Source of the DNA: Salinisphaera sp002433465
Lineage (GTDB): Bacteria > Pseudomonadota > Gammaproteobacteria > Nevskiales > Salinisphaeraceae
Length of the DNA stretch: 35,158 nt
Direction: 5' to 3'
Assembly (NCBI RefSeq): GCF_040361435.1
Contig: NZ_APNL01000024.1
Span: 1-35,158 of the forward strand
Shown here: positions 1 to 7,476 of the stretch, piece after piece
Layout of the letters: the number at the start of each line of letters is the position of its first letter
How positions within the stretch are numbered: the first letter of the stretch is position 1
Made by a program: the position numbers and the translations under genes
The notes under the pieces: model-generated
The model's input: only the letters and a program-made list of their open reading frames with translations
Databases searched by the model: none
What the model was told of the DNA's origin: nothing

Positions 1-370
1 TGCGTACCTCGGCGTCCTTGAGCTGATGCTCGAGCTCGCGCGCGGTGTAGAGCGGGTTGATGTTGACCACCACAAGGCCGGCGCGCAGCGCGCCGAACAG
101 GGCGGTGGCGTACTGCAGGCAGTTGGGCATCATGATGGCGATACGCTCGCCGCGCCGCATGCCCAGCGTCTGCTGCAGATAGGCGGCAAAAGCCCGGGAC
201 TTGGCCTCCATAGCCGTATAGGTCAGCGTTTGACCCATGTTGGAAAAGGCGGCGCGGTCGCCGTACTGCCTGCAGCTATGCTCGATGATATGGGCCAGCG
301 AGTCGAATGCGCTGGCGTCAATATCCTGCTTGACCCCGATCGGATAGTTTTCGAACCAGTTCTTGTCCAT
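1..370 (-). CDS. fadD: Long-chain fatty acid-CoA ligase, N-terminal part (cut by window edge)
   Basis: Reading the minus strand from the ATG at 370 gives about 123 codons beginning MDKNWFENYPIGVKQDID and running off the window at base 1. The Trp-Phe/Tyr-Pro opening followed by a segment reading RRGERIAIMMPNCLQYAT and then VVVNINPLYTARELEHQL matches the N-terminus of FadD-type acyl-CoA synthetases of the ANL superfamily. These activate free fatty acids with ATP and CoA at the inner membrane face before beta-oxidation. The AMP-binding P-loop and the C-terminal domain lie outside the window, so activity cannot be judged. The gene is 39 bases downstream of the BrkB gene on the same strand. Proximity to PHA genes fits, since medium-chain PHA precursors come from fatty acid oxidation, but that link is inference. 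Confidence 0.85.
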   Translation of the reverse strand, partial: MDKNWFENYPIGVKQDIDASAFDSLAHIIEHSCRQYGDRAAFSNMGQTLTYTAMEAKSRAFAAYLQQTLGMRRGERIAIMMPNCLQYATALFGALRAGLVVVNINPLYTARELEHQLKDAEVR

Positions 371-409
371 ATGCCCTCCCTCTGGCGTCTGGTATGGCCG
401 GCGTCTTGA

Positions 410-1783
410 TTAGACCGCCGGCTGCCTCCCCCTGTGTTCTGTCGCTTCGCCACCGGGTGTGCGCATGCTGGCACGCACCAGGTCCCGCAGCGACAGTTGT
501 TCGAACACCTGTGTTCTAGCCTCAAGACTACGCGAAATCCAGCCCTCTACCTCACGATGCAGTCGGTCGTCGCGTGGCGTGGGCGCCGCATTCACATCGC
601 CGCTGCGCGCCGCAGCCAGAATATCGTCGACCTTGAGCGACTCGATATCCTGGCGTGGCAGCAGCGTGATCGTGGTGTCCCCGCTTTCGATGAGCATGTT
701 GGCTGCCACCAACTGGTCGACGATCGAATAGATATGATCGGGGGCCACGCGCAGATACCGTGCCAGCCGCGCGATTTGCCACGGCGGATTGGCATGCATG
801 AAGTTGTAGCCGATCAGGCCCATCAATAAAAGCGCGATGCGCTCTCGGTCGGCGCCGCCCAGGCGCGGCGGGTAGGGCTCGCGGGTGAGCTGTTCCGGAT
901 GCTGGAGCAGAAACGCCACGCGACAGCCCAGCATCATGATCAGCCACGACACGTACAGCCAGACCAGCAACAGGATCAGGATCGCGAAGCTCGAGTAAAT
1001 GGCGTTGTAGTTGCTGGAGTTGGAGGCGAACACGGCAAAGCCCAGGCTGGCGCTCTGCCAGAGTACGCCCGCAAATACGCCGCCGCCGATGGCCGGCAGC
1101 CAATGCACCTTGGTATTGGGCATGAAGGTATAGAGCAGCGTGAAGCCGATGCTGTAGAGCACGTAGGGCACCATCCGACCGGCGACATAAAGAGACGTGC
1201 CGAAAGGTTCGATCGTGCTCAGATATTCGACGACCGTATTGCTGGTCAGCGAAGCGGTCATGCTGCTCGCGGCAAGCACCACGATCGGCCCGACGATGAG
1301 AATGCTCAGGTATTCGGTGAAACGACGCCCGAGCGAGCGCATCTTTCTGACCTGCCAGATGTAGTTGCAGCCGGACTCGACCTTCTGGATGAGCGAGACC
1401 ACCGAATACATCAGCAGCACCACGCCGATGGCGCCGAGCACGCCGACCTGCACGTTTTCGACGAAGCCGACGACCTTGTCGATGATTTCGTCGGCCTGGC
1501 TCCCGAGCGGGGCCAGGAAACGATGCAGCACCGGGCGCAGCGCGTTGTCCACCCCAAAAGCCTTGAGCATGGAAAAGGCCAGTGCGAGCAGGGGCACCAG
1601 CGACAGCAGGGTGGTATAGACCAGCCCCATGGCCCGCAGCGTGATTTCACCGTTCTGGAAGTCGCGCACGAGTATCTGGACGATGCGTACGGCGGTCACG
1701 CCCCAGCGTTTCGGCGCAGCCAGCTCGTCGAGCTCGGGCTGCCATATGGCCTCGTTGAAGCGGTTGCGAATCCGGGTCAGCAT
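410..1783 (-). CDS. YihY/BrkB family inner-membrane protein
   Basis: The 457-residue protein starts MLTRIRNRFNEAIWQPELDE. The open frame continues 100 codons upstream, but that part is low-complexity and overlaps the phaC start, so the ATG at 1783 is preferred. After a short cytoplasmic lead (about 1-45) there are six or so hydrophobic segments, including TTLLSLVPLLALAFSMLKAF and FAILILLLVWLYVSWLIMML, with the family's early LRAMGLVYTTLLSLVP block. A soluble C-terminal region of about 130 residues follows (from about 325), with a winged-helix-like stretch containing VAPDHIYSIVDQLVAANML. Short family members (about 290 residues) lack this tail. The molecular function of the family is unsettled; the old RNase BN label is wrong. 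It is divergent from phaC across 144 bases. Confidence 0.85.
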   Translation of the reverse strand: MLTRIRNRFNEAIWQPELDELAAPKRWGVTAVRIVQILVRDFQNGEITLRAMGLVYTTLLSLVPLLALAFSMLKAFGVDNALRPVLHRFLAPLGSQADEIIDKVVGFVENVQVGVLGAIGVVLLMYSVVSLIQKVESGCNYIWQVRKMRSLGRRFTEYLSILIVGPIVVLAASSMTASLTSNTVVEYLSTIEPFGTSLYVAGRMVPYVLYSIGFTLLYTFMPNTKVHWLPAIGGGVFAGVLWQSASLGFAVFASNSSNYNAIYSSFAILILLLVWLYVSWLIMMLGCRVAFLLQHPEQLTREPYPPRLGGADRERIALLLMGLIGYNFMHANPPWQIARLARYLRVAPDHIYSIVDQLVAANMLIESGDTTITLLPRQDIESLKVDDILAAARSGDVNAAPTPRDDRLHREVEGWISRSLEARTQVFEQLSLRDLVRASMRTPGGEATEHRGRQPAV

Positions 1784-1927
1784 AGGGCGAGTTGCCTTGG
1801 GTGGCGGTCCGTAGGCATTGTAACCCTCTCCAGCGCTCGCGCTCGCATCGGCCTGTGAGACGCCGTCGACGCTGCGGCGTGAAGCGGCATGTGGCATACC
1901 GCGAGCATGCTTTGGAGCCGTTTTCTT

Positions 1928-3634
1928 ATGAACGCAACCGCTTTCGATACCGATATCACCCGTGCCAGCGATAGTTCGCCGCGGGCCCTGCGTGATCTCA
2001 ACGGGGCGCAGGCGTTCGTCGGCTCGCGCTGGGGCGAAGCGCTGTCGTCCGGCGGCGAGCTGCTGCGGGTGCTGGCCTTGCATCCGATCGCACTTGCGCG
2101 CGCACAGGCGTCGCTATCGCTGGAGATGACGCGTATCGCCGCTGGTCGCTCGAAGCTGCGCCCGGCGCCGGACGATCGGCGTTTCACCCATGTCGCCTGG
2201 CAGGAGAACCCCGCGTTTCGGCGCCTGTTGCAGGGCTATCTGGCCTGGTCGAGCGCGCTGCTGGAGCTCGTCCACGGTCTGCGCATTGGTGCCGATCAAC
2301 GCCGTCGTCTGCTGTTCGTGGCCGAGCATCTGGTGGCCGCCGGCGCACCGACCAATCTGTTTGCGACGCACCCGGGCTTCTACGACGCGGCCGCGCAGAC
2401 GCGCGGGCTGTCCATCCTGCGCGGTATTCGACACCTGCTCGAAGATATTCGTACCAATCGCGGCCTGCCGCGCCAGGTCGACGCGAGCGCTTTTCGCGTC
2501 GGACGCAACATCGCCGCGACCGAAGGCGCCGTGGTGTTTCGCAACGAGATTTTCGAGCTGATCCAGTACAGCCCGCGTACCGCTCGGGTCGATGCCCAGC
2601 CCGTTTTGTTCTGCCCGCCGCAGATCAACAAGTACTACGTAATCGACCTGTCGCCCGAGAAGAGCTTCGTGCGCCATGCGCTCGACTGCGGCCAGCAGAT
2701 GTTCGCCATCTCCTGGCGCAACCCAACCGCCACCCAGAGCGACTGGGACCTGGCTGCCTACGTGCGGGCCACTGCCGAGGCGATCGATATCGTACGCGGC
2801 ATCTGTGCCGAGCAGCCGGTCAAGCTCATGGGTGCCTGTGCCGGCGGCCTGACCGCGGCCGTGACGTTGGCCTGGCTGGCCGGACGCGGCGAGCAGGAGA
2901 AAGTGTCCTGCCTGTCGCTGTTCGTCACCATGCTCGATTCGCCGCGCGGCCGACGGCTGGCACGCGTGGCCGACGACGCGGCCGTGACCGCTGCGCTTGC
3001 GCGCTCACGCTTTACCGGTGTGCTCGACGGTGCCGATATGGCCCGCACCTTTGCCTGGCTACGCCCGAACGATCTCATCTGGCACTTCGTGGTCAATAAC
3101 TATGTGCTCGGCAACGAGCCCCCGGCGTTCGACGTGCTCTACTGGAACAGCGATACCACGCGCCTGCCCGCTGCGCTGCACGCCGATCTGCTCATGATCT
3201 ACCGGCGCAACCTGCTGCGTCGCGGCAGCGATTTTGCGATCGACGGTACAACGCTCGATATCGCGGCCATCGATCGCGACGTATTCGTGGTGGCCGGTGC
3301 GCGCGACCACATCACGCCCTGGCAGGCCTGCTACCGCTCGATGCAGATGTTTCGTACCAACATGCGTTTCGTGCTCGGTTCGGCCGGCCATGTCCAGTCG
3401 ATACTATGTCCGCCGGACGACGACAGCATGCGGTTTTACGTCAACGACGATTACAGCCTCGACCCCGCGGCCTGGCGCCGCGGCGCGCGCGAACAGGCCG
3501 GTTCGTGGTGGCCGGCCTGGGTACGCTGGGCCGAATGCCATGGGGGAGCGCGCGTCGACGCGCCCACGGTCTACGGCAACGACAACCATGAGCCGATCGA
3601 GCCGGCTCCGGGACGCTATGTCCGCCAGATCTGA
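1928..3634 (+). CDS. phaC: Class II poly(3-hydroxyalkanoate) synthase
   Basis: The 568-residue cytoplasmic or granule-bound enzyme polymerises (R)-3-hydroxyacyl-CoA into PHA. The lipase-like box GACAGG carries the nucleophile Cys304 (codon 2837-2839); Asp460 in GARDHITPW and His488 in SAGHVQS complete the Cys-Asp-His triad. These positions and the length match the Pseudomonas-type single-subunit class II enzymes better than class I (GxCxG with Tyr/Phe) or class III/IV (about 350 residues with PhaE/PhaR). The ATG at 1928 is chosen because GGAG lies at 1914-1917; ATGs at 1889 and 1907 are in frame but lack a ribosome binding site. The 3' end overlaps the next gene by 17 bases, so the two are co-transcribed and probably coupled. 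Confidence 0.95.
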   Translation: MNATAFDTDITRASDSSPRALRDLNGAQAFVGSRWGEALSSGGELLRVLALHPIALARAQASLSLEMTRIAAGRSKLRPAPDDRRFTHVAWQENPAFRRLLQGYLAWSSALLELVHGLRIGADQRRRLLFVAEHLVAAGAPTNLFATHPGFYDAAAQTRGLSILRGIRHLLEDIRTNRGLPRQVDASAFRVGRNIAATEGAVVFRNEIFELIQYSPRTARVDAQPVLFCPPQINKYYVIDLSPEKSFVRHALDCGQQMFAISWRNPTATQSDWDLAAYVRATAEAIDIVRGICAEQPVKLMGACAGGLTAAVTLAWLAGRGEQEKVSCLSLFVTMLDSPRGRRLARVADDAAVTAALARSRFTGVLDGADMARTFAWLRPNDLIWHFVVNNYVLGNEPPAFDVLYWNSDTTRLPAALHADLLMIYRRNLLRRGSDFAIDGTTLDIAAIDRDVFVVAGARDHITPWQACYRSMQMFRTNMRFVLGSAGHVQSILCPPDDDSMRFYVNDDYSLDPAAWRRGAREQAGSWWPAWVRWAECHGGARVDAPTVYGNDNHEPIEPAPGRYVRQI

Positions 3635-4466
3635 GCCGGCGCATATCGAACATGTGGCGCTCGACGGCGAGCGCCTGCATACCGCGTTCGTTTCGGGGCG
3701 CGGCGTGCCCTTGCTGTTGTGCAACGATTTCGTTGCCAACCTCGACATACTCGACGAATTCGCGACCGCCCTGGGGCGGCCGGTGCTGCGTTTCGACCTG
3801 CCCGGCGTGGGCACCTCGGCAGAGGTGGTGCGCATGCGCCGCATGCCGGCACTGGCGACACTGCTCGCGAAACTGCTCGATCACTACGGCCTGAGCGAGC
3901 CCGTCGACGTCATGGGCATTGGCTGGGGCGGGCTGCTGGCCCAGCAGTTCGCGCAGTCGCAGGGCGATCGGGTACGAAGACTCGTGCTGGCGGCGACGGC
4001 AAGCGGTCAGCTGATGTTTCCCGGCCGCCTGGCCAGTCTGGTTCGTCTGGCCCGCCCGGATGCGCTTGGCCGGGTTGCGCCCGACGGGGAGCAGGCAAGA
4101 ATCGTCTTCGGCGGACGCCGCAACGATGAATGCCGACAGATCGCGACCGCATTTCGGCGTGCCACTGCGCCCACCCGGCGCGGTTATGCCGCGCAGATAT
4201 ATGCGCTGACCGGTTTCAGTAGCCTCACCTGGCTGCATCGCTTGAACATACCGACCCTCGTGCTCGCCGGGGACGACGATTCCATCGTGCCCACGGTCAA
4301 CGCGCGGGTGCTGTCTTTATTGCTGCCGCAGGCACGCCTGGAGATTATTCGCGGCGGTGGCCACTGGTTCGTGCTCGAACGCACGGACGACGTGGTTCGA
4401 ATGCTCGACGAGTTTCTCGAGGCTAAGGTTGCGATCAGCGCCGCCGATCAGAATAGTACGTTTTGA
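3618..4466 (+). CDS. PhaZ-like alpha/beta-hydrolase lacking the nucleophilic serine (probable pseudoenzyme)
   Basis: The 282-residue alpha/beta-hydrolase begins MSARSEPAHIEHVALDGERL inside the end of phaC. It is clearly paralogous to the depolymerase at 4567: shared blocks include LRFDLPGVG/IVFDVPGAG, GGLLAQQFAQ/GGALAQQFAL, RRLVLAATASG/NRLILAATSPG, PTLVLAGDDD/PTLIMGGDDD and IIRGGGH/IVRGGGH. The nucleophile elbow reads GIGWGG where the active copy has GVSWGG, so the catalytic Ser is Gly102 (codon GGC at 3921-3923; one A-to-G step from AGC). The acid Asp221 and His249 are retained. The length equals a typical intracellular PhaZ (about 283). The frame is open with no sign of decay, so this looks like a maintained, catalytically dead homologue rather than a pseudogene. 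A granule-binding or regulatory role is inference. A sequencing error at one base is the main alternative. Confidence 0.85.
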   Translation: MSARSEPAHIEHVALDGERLHTAFVSGRGVPLLLCNDFVANLDILDEFATALGRPVLRFDLPGVGTSAEVVRMRRMPALATLLAKLLDHYGLSEPVDVMGIGWGGLLAQQFAQSQGDRVRRLVLAATASGQLMFPGRLASLVRLARPDALGRVAPDGEQARIVFGGRRNDECRQIATAFRRATAPTRRGYAAQIYALTGFSSLTWLHRLNIPTLVLAGDDDSIVPTVNARVLSLLLPQARLEIIRGGGHWFVLERTDDVVRMLDEFLEAKVAISAADQNSTF

Positions 4467-4489
4467 ATTACGATATGCCTGCGCCATTT

Positions 4490-4518
4490 TTGTTGCGCTG
4501 CGGCAAAAGTCGTAGAAT
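4490..4518 (+). promoter_or_regulatory. Putative sigma-70 promoter of phaZ
   Basis: TTGTTG at 4490-4495 and TAGAAT at 4513-4518 are separated by exactly 17 bases, in the 100-base gap between the PhaZ-like gene and phaZ. The -10 matches five of six consensus bases; the -35 is weaker (first three). The start of phaZ lies about 48 bases further on, with a strong GAGGGGG ribosome binding site at 4556-4562. This would let the active depolymerase be expressed independently of phaC. Confidence 0.5.
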
Positions 4519-4566
4519 CGAGCGCGTCGCTTCGCGACATGTTATTCGCGCTTTCGAGGGGGCATC

Positions 4567-5550
4567 ATGAGCGCAGTGGCCGCTGATAAAAACTCGCCCC
4601 GTCGCAGTCTACCGCCCAATTTGAGCGTCCTGCGCCGGCGCACGCGCATGCAGGTCGAGTCCGTCGACGTGGACGGGGTCGAGCTGCGCGTGGGCGTACG
4701 CCGGGGTCGCGGCCGGCCGATGCTGGTATTCAACGGTATCGGCGCCAATCTCGACATGACGTTACCGCTGGTCAACGCGCTCGACGATGTGGAAGTCATC
4801 GTATTCGACGTGCCCGGTGCCGGTGATTCCCCGGCGTTGACCGTGCCGCACCGGTTTCGCTGGCTGGCCCGGCTGTCGGCCCGGCTGCTCGACCGGCTAG
4901 GCTACGACTCGCCGATCAATATCGCCGGGGTCTCCTGGGGTGGGGCGCTGGCGCAGCAGTTCGCGCTGGACTTCCCCGAGCGCACCAACCGGCTGATTCT
5001 GGCGGCCACATCGCCCGGCATGCTGGCGTTGCCCGCGCGCTCGAACGTGCTCAAGCGCCTGACCAACGCCCGCCGCTTCCACAAGAACGAAAATCTTGCC
5101 CAGCTCGCGCCCACGCTTTATGGCGGGTTGATGCGGCGTCGCCCGGAACTGCTGGAACGCAACGGCCACTTTTCGCCCGATCCCTCGACGCGCGGTTACC
5201 TCAATCAGCTTATCGCCGGCCTGGGCTGGACCAGCGTGCATCGCCTGCATCGGCTGCGCTGCCCGACGCTGATCATGGGCGGTGACGACGACCCGGTCAT
5301 GCCGCTGGTCAATATCCGATTGCTCTACTGGCTCATCCCCAAGTCCTATCTGCACATCGTGCGCGGCGGCGGGCATCTGTTTCTGCTGGTGCGCGCCAAC
5401 GAAAGTGCGGCGGTGATCAAGCGCTTCATCAACGAGCGCCGCTATGACGGCAGCGATGGCCAGGACTACTTCGCCGCCCAGAACCTGCCGCCGGACGGCA
5501 CCCTCAAGCCGCTGAGCGCGACCCGGACACTGCCCGACGTTGAGCCCTGA
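4567..5550 (+). CDS. phaZ: Intracellular poly(3-hydroxyalkanoate) depolymerase
   Basis: The 327-residue alpha/beta-hydrolase should release 3-hydroxyalkanoate units from intracellular PHA granules. The oxyanion/lid start is VFNGIGANLDM (about residues 54-64), the nucleophile elbow GVSWGG gives Ser123, the acid is Asp242 in GGDDDPVMP and the base is His270 in GGGHLF. Relative spacing matches medium-chain-length PhaZ of pseudomonads. It is longer than usual (about 283): roughly 20 extra N-terminal residues (basic, RRSLPPNLSVLRRRTR) and about 25 extra C-terminal residues. The start at 4567 has a strong GAGGGGG five bases upstream. The 3' end overlaps the convergent acyltransferase gene by 47 bases. 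The gene order phaC - PhaZ-like - phaZ differs from the classic phaC1-phaZ-phaC2-phaD. Confidence 0.93.
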   Translation: MSAVAADKNSPRRSLPPNLSVLRRRTRMQVESVDVDGVELRVGVRRGRGRPMLVFNGIGANLDMTLPLVNALDDVEVIVFDVPGAGDSPALTVPHRFRWLARLSARLLDRLGYDSPINIAGVSWGGALAQQFALDFPERTNRLILAATSPGMLALPARSNVLKRLTNARRFHKNENLAQLAPTLYGGLMRRRPELLERNGHFSPDPSTRGYLNQLIAGLGWTSVHRLHRLRCPTLIMGGDDDPVMPLVNIRLLYWLIPKSYLHIVRGGGHLFLLVRANESAAVIKRFINERRYDGSDGQDYFAAQNLPPDGTLKPLSATRTLPDVEP

Positions 5551-6325
5551 TCGCGGCCATAGACTGGCGATGGCTTATCGCCAGATAGCTGGCCTCGGCC
5601 AGACTGCGGCGATCGTAGCCGCGCGGGTCGATCGGGGCACACAGGCGCACCTGGGCACGCATATCGTGGACCCGGAACAGATCCTTGAAATGCGGGCCAA
5701 GCGCTGCCTCGTCCACCCACGGCGCGAGCGCGTGGTGCATATCCGCCGGCGTGGTGTCGTCGCAGTAGCGCAGCGCCACCGGCAGCACCGGGTATTCGCC
5801 CTCGATGGCGGCGGCGAACAGGCGTGCATGAAAGCGACGCGGCATCGGGTCTGCCGTGGTGGTGCCTTCGGGGAAGAACAGAACCGAGCGGCCGGCATCG
5901 AGTACAGAACGGATCTTTTCCGAGGTTTCGGAGGTCTTGCCCGCGCCGCGGCTTAGAAACAGGGTGCCGGCTGCACGGGCGAACGCGCCCACGAGCGGCC
6001 AGCCGCCGATCTCGGCCTTGGATACGAACGAGGCATTGAATGCGTGGCCGAGTACGATGATATCCAGCCACGAGCAGTGATTGGCCACGATCAGCACCGG
6101 TCCGGCGGGCAGCTCGCCGTCGATTTCCAGGCCCACGTGTAATACGCGCAGCATGCGGCCGTGCCACCAGCGCACCAGTTTCCAGGAGCGTTTGCCAATC
6201 AACGGCACGCAGGGCAGCAACACGATGCCCAGCAGCAGCAAGCCAATCAGGCGCGCTGCCTTGAGACACATGCCGAAGCGTCCCATCAGCGGACGCGGGG
6301 CAGCAGAAAATGAAGAGTCAGCCAT
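5504..6325 (-). CDS. Lysophospholipid acyltransferase family protein (PlsC-like)
   Basis: The 273-residue membrane-associated acyltransferase probably transfers an acyl chain to lysophosphatidic acid or a related lysolipid. Motif I is NHCSWLD (Asn82, His83, Asp88: the catalytic H-x4-D), motif III is FPEGTT (151-156), and SKAEIGGWPLVG corresponds to motif II. One hydrophobic segment, LIGLLLLGIVLLPCVPLIG (27-45), precedes the domain. The frame at 5466-6269 on the same strand is a shifted shadow, since it has none of these motifs. The gene is 153 bases downstream of rnt on the same strand and convergent with phaZ, overlapping it by 47 bases. Exact acceptor lipid cannot be told; OlsA-type ornithine-lipid enzymes are an alternative. 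Confidence 0.9.
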   Translation of the reverse strand: MADSSFSAAPRPLMGRFGMCLKAARLIGLLLLGIVLLPCVPLIGKRSWKLVRWWHGRMLRVLHVGLEIDGELPAGPVLIVANHCSWLDIIVLGHAFNASFVSKAEIGGWPLVGAFARAAGTLFLSRGAGKTSETSEKIRSVLDAGRSVLFFPEGTTTADPMPRRFHARLFAAAIEGEYPVLPVALRYCDDTTPADMHHALAPWVDEAALGPHFKDLFRVHDMRAQVRLCAPIDPRGYDRRSLAEASYLAISHRQSMAAIRAQRRAVSGSRSAA

Positions 6326-6478
6326 ATCGCGGGCACAAGTTAGCCGCTTGGCCGGGTGTCGGCAAGTGCGCGGTCGGGAAAGCGATTTTTTAACAATCCT
6401 GTTCGCTATCCACGGCCGTGCGGCCGCGGCGATGTCGCCGCCGGGAGCTCAAAGAGCGTTCCGCCGGGCGCTCGGCTC

Positions 6479-7135
6479 TCAGTCCTGGGGCAGGGGCGGG
6501 ATATTTTCGTAGATCGGGCGGAAGCGATTGACGATAGTGCAAAAAAGCCGCGCCGTTTGCTCGGTGTCGTAGCGCGCCGAATGCGCGGCGTCGTTATCCC
6601 AGCTCATGCCGGCCGCGGTCGCCGCACGTCGCAGCACGGTCTGGCCCAGCGCAACGCCGGCGAGCGTGGCCGTGTCGAAACAGGAAAAGGGATGGAACGG
6701 GCTGCGCTTGATGCCGGTGCGGGCGATGGCCGCATTCAGAAAGCCCAGATCGAAATGCGCGTTGTGGCCGACCAGCACGGCGCGTTTGCAGCCTGCTTCC
6801 TTGACCATGGTGCGCACCACCCGGAATACGCGTGCCAGCGCTTCACGCTCGGGTAGCGCGGGGCGCAGCGGATGGTGCGGATCGATACCGTTGACCTCGA
6901 GTGACGCTGGCTCGATGTTGGCGCCCTCGAAAGGCTCGACGTGATACGACACCGATTCGCGCAATTCGAGTTCGCCGTCGGCATTGAAGTCGACCGTGAC
7001 TGCGGCGATTTCGAGCAGGGCATCGGTGGCATTGTTGAAGCCGCCCGTTTCCACGTCGACGACGACCGGCAAAAAGCCGCGAAAGCGTTGCGCCATCATC
7101 GGCAGCGCGGATTCGGAAGATTGGATATCTGTCAT
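6479..7135 (-). CDS. rnt: Ribonuclease T
   Basis: The 218-residue DEDDh 3'-5' exonuclease trims tRNA 3' ends and other stable RNAs and acts as a dimer. Exo I is VVVDVETGGF with Asp27 and Glu29; Exo II is GHNAHFDLGFL; Exo III is HSARYDTEQTA with the DEDDh His and Asp five residues apart. The opening MAQRFRGFLPVVVDVETGGFN and the FHPFSCFDTATLAG stretch are characteristic of RNase T rather than the DnaQ epsilon subunit. Length is typical (about 215-225). The next gene downstream on this strand is the PlsC-like acyltransferase. Confidence 0.95.
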   Translation of the reverse strand: MTDIQSSESALPMMAQRFRGFLPVVVDVETGGFNNATDALLEIAAVTVDFNADGELELRESVSYHVEPFEGANIEPASLEVNGIDPHHPLRPALPEREALARVFRVVRTMVKEAGCKRAVLVGHNAHFDLGFLNAAIARTGIKRSPFHPFSCFDTATLAGVALGQTVLRRAATAAGMSWDNDAAHSARYDTEQTARLFCTIVNRFRPIYENIPPLPQD

Positions 7136-7476
7136 GGCGCGATAGTAGGCCCTGTTGACGTTTCATGCGAGTCCGCGCGCAGCACGGTCACCCGGCAGGG
7201 CCAGAGATATGGCGTGCCGCCCGGGCATTGCGCGCCGGCGCGCTGCAACAGCTTTTGTCGCAAAATAACCCCCGCTGCCTCGGGTTGGGCCGCAGATCGC
7301 GCCCTGGGGCGCCGGTATGAGAGCGCAAACGGCAATTCCTGCCGGTCGGCAGCCGCAGCGATATCGCGGCGTCACGCCCTGCCTGCGCGCCCATGCGCCG
7401 ATGGCTGTGGCGCTCGGCGTGCGTATAATGCGCGGCTTGCTACGCCATTCATTGCGAACAGCCAAACACCAAGCCT
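7136..7476. other. Divergent intergenic region between rnt and argG, with a -10 element for argG
   Basis: No coding frame in this 341-base gap looks real. On the plus strand a perfect TATAAT stands at 7424-7429, 48 bases before the argG start, but the -35 position (around 7401-7407, ATGGCTG) is poor, so the promoter may need an activator. A possible half-site CATTCATTG at 7446-7454 vaguely recalls an ARG box but is too weak to call. The gene pair is divergent, so the rnt promoter must lie here too; none is obvious. Confidence 0.4.

Noticed and set aside
899..1858. Long plus-strand open frame opposite the BrkB gene
   Set aside because: His/Gln/Asp/Arg-rich composition typical of antisense frames in GC-rich DNA; the minus-strand frame has clear membrane segments and family motifs.
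1784..1927. Minus-strand TACAAT (1817-1822) as a BrkB promoter
   Set aside because: No acceptable -35 at 16-18 bases; kept out of the feature list.
4525..4545. Short hairpin GTCGC-ttc-GCGAC in the phaZ leader
   Set aside because: Five base pairs only and no T tract; likely chance in GC-rich sequence.
5466..6269. Second minus-strand frame over the PlsC-like gene
   Set aside because: Arg/Gly/Pro-rich and lacks NHx4D and FPEGT motifs that are present in the frame at 5504-6325.
7153..7170. GGCCCTGTTGACG resembling the end of the MITE-like copies A and B
   Set aside because: Only a short partial match, with no matching inverted end or interior blocks nearby.
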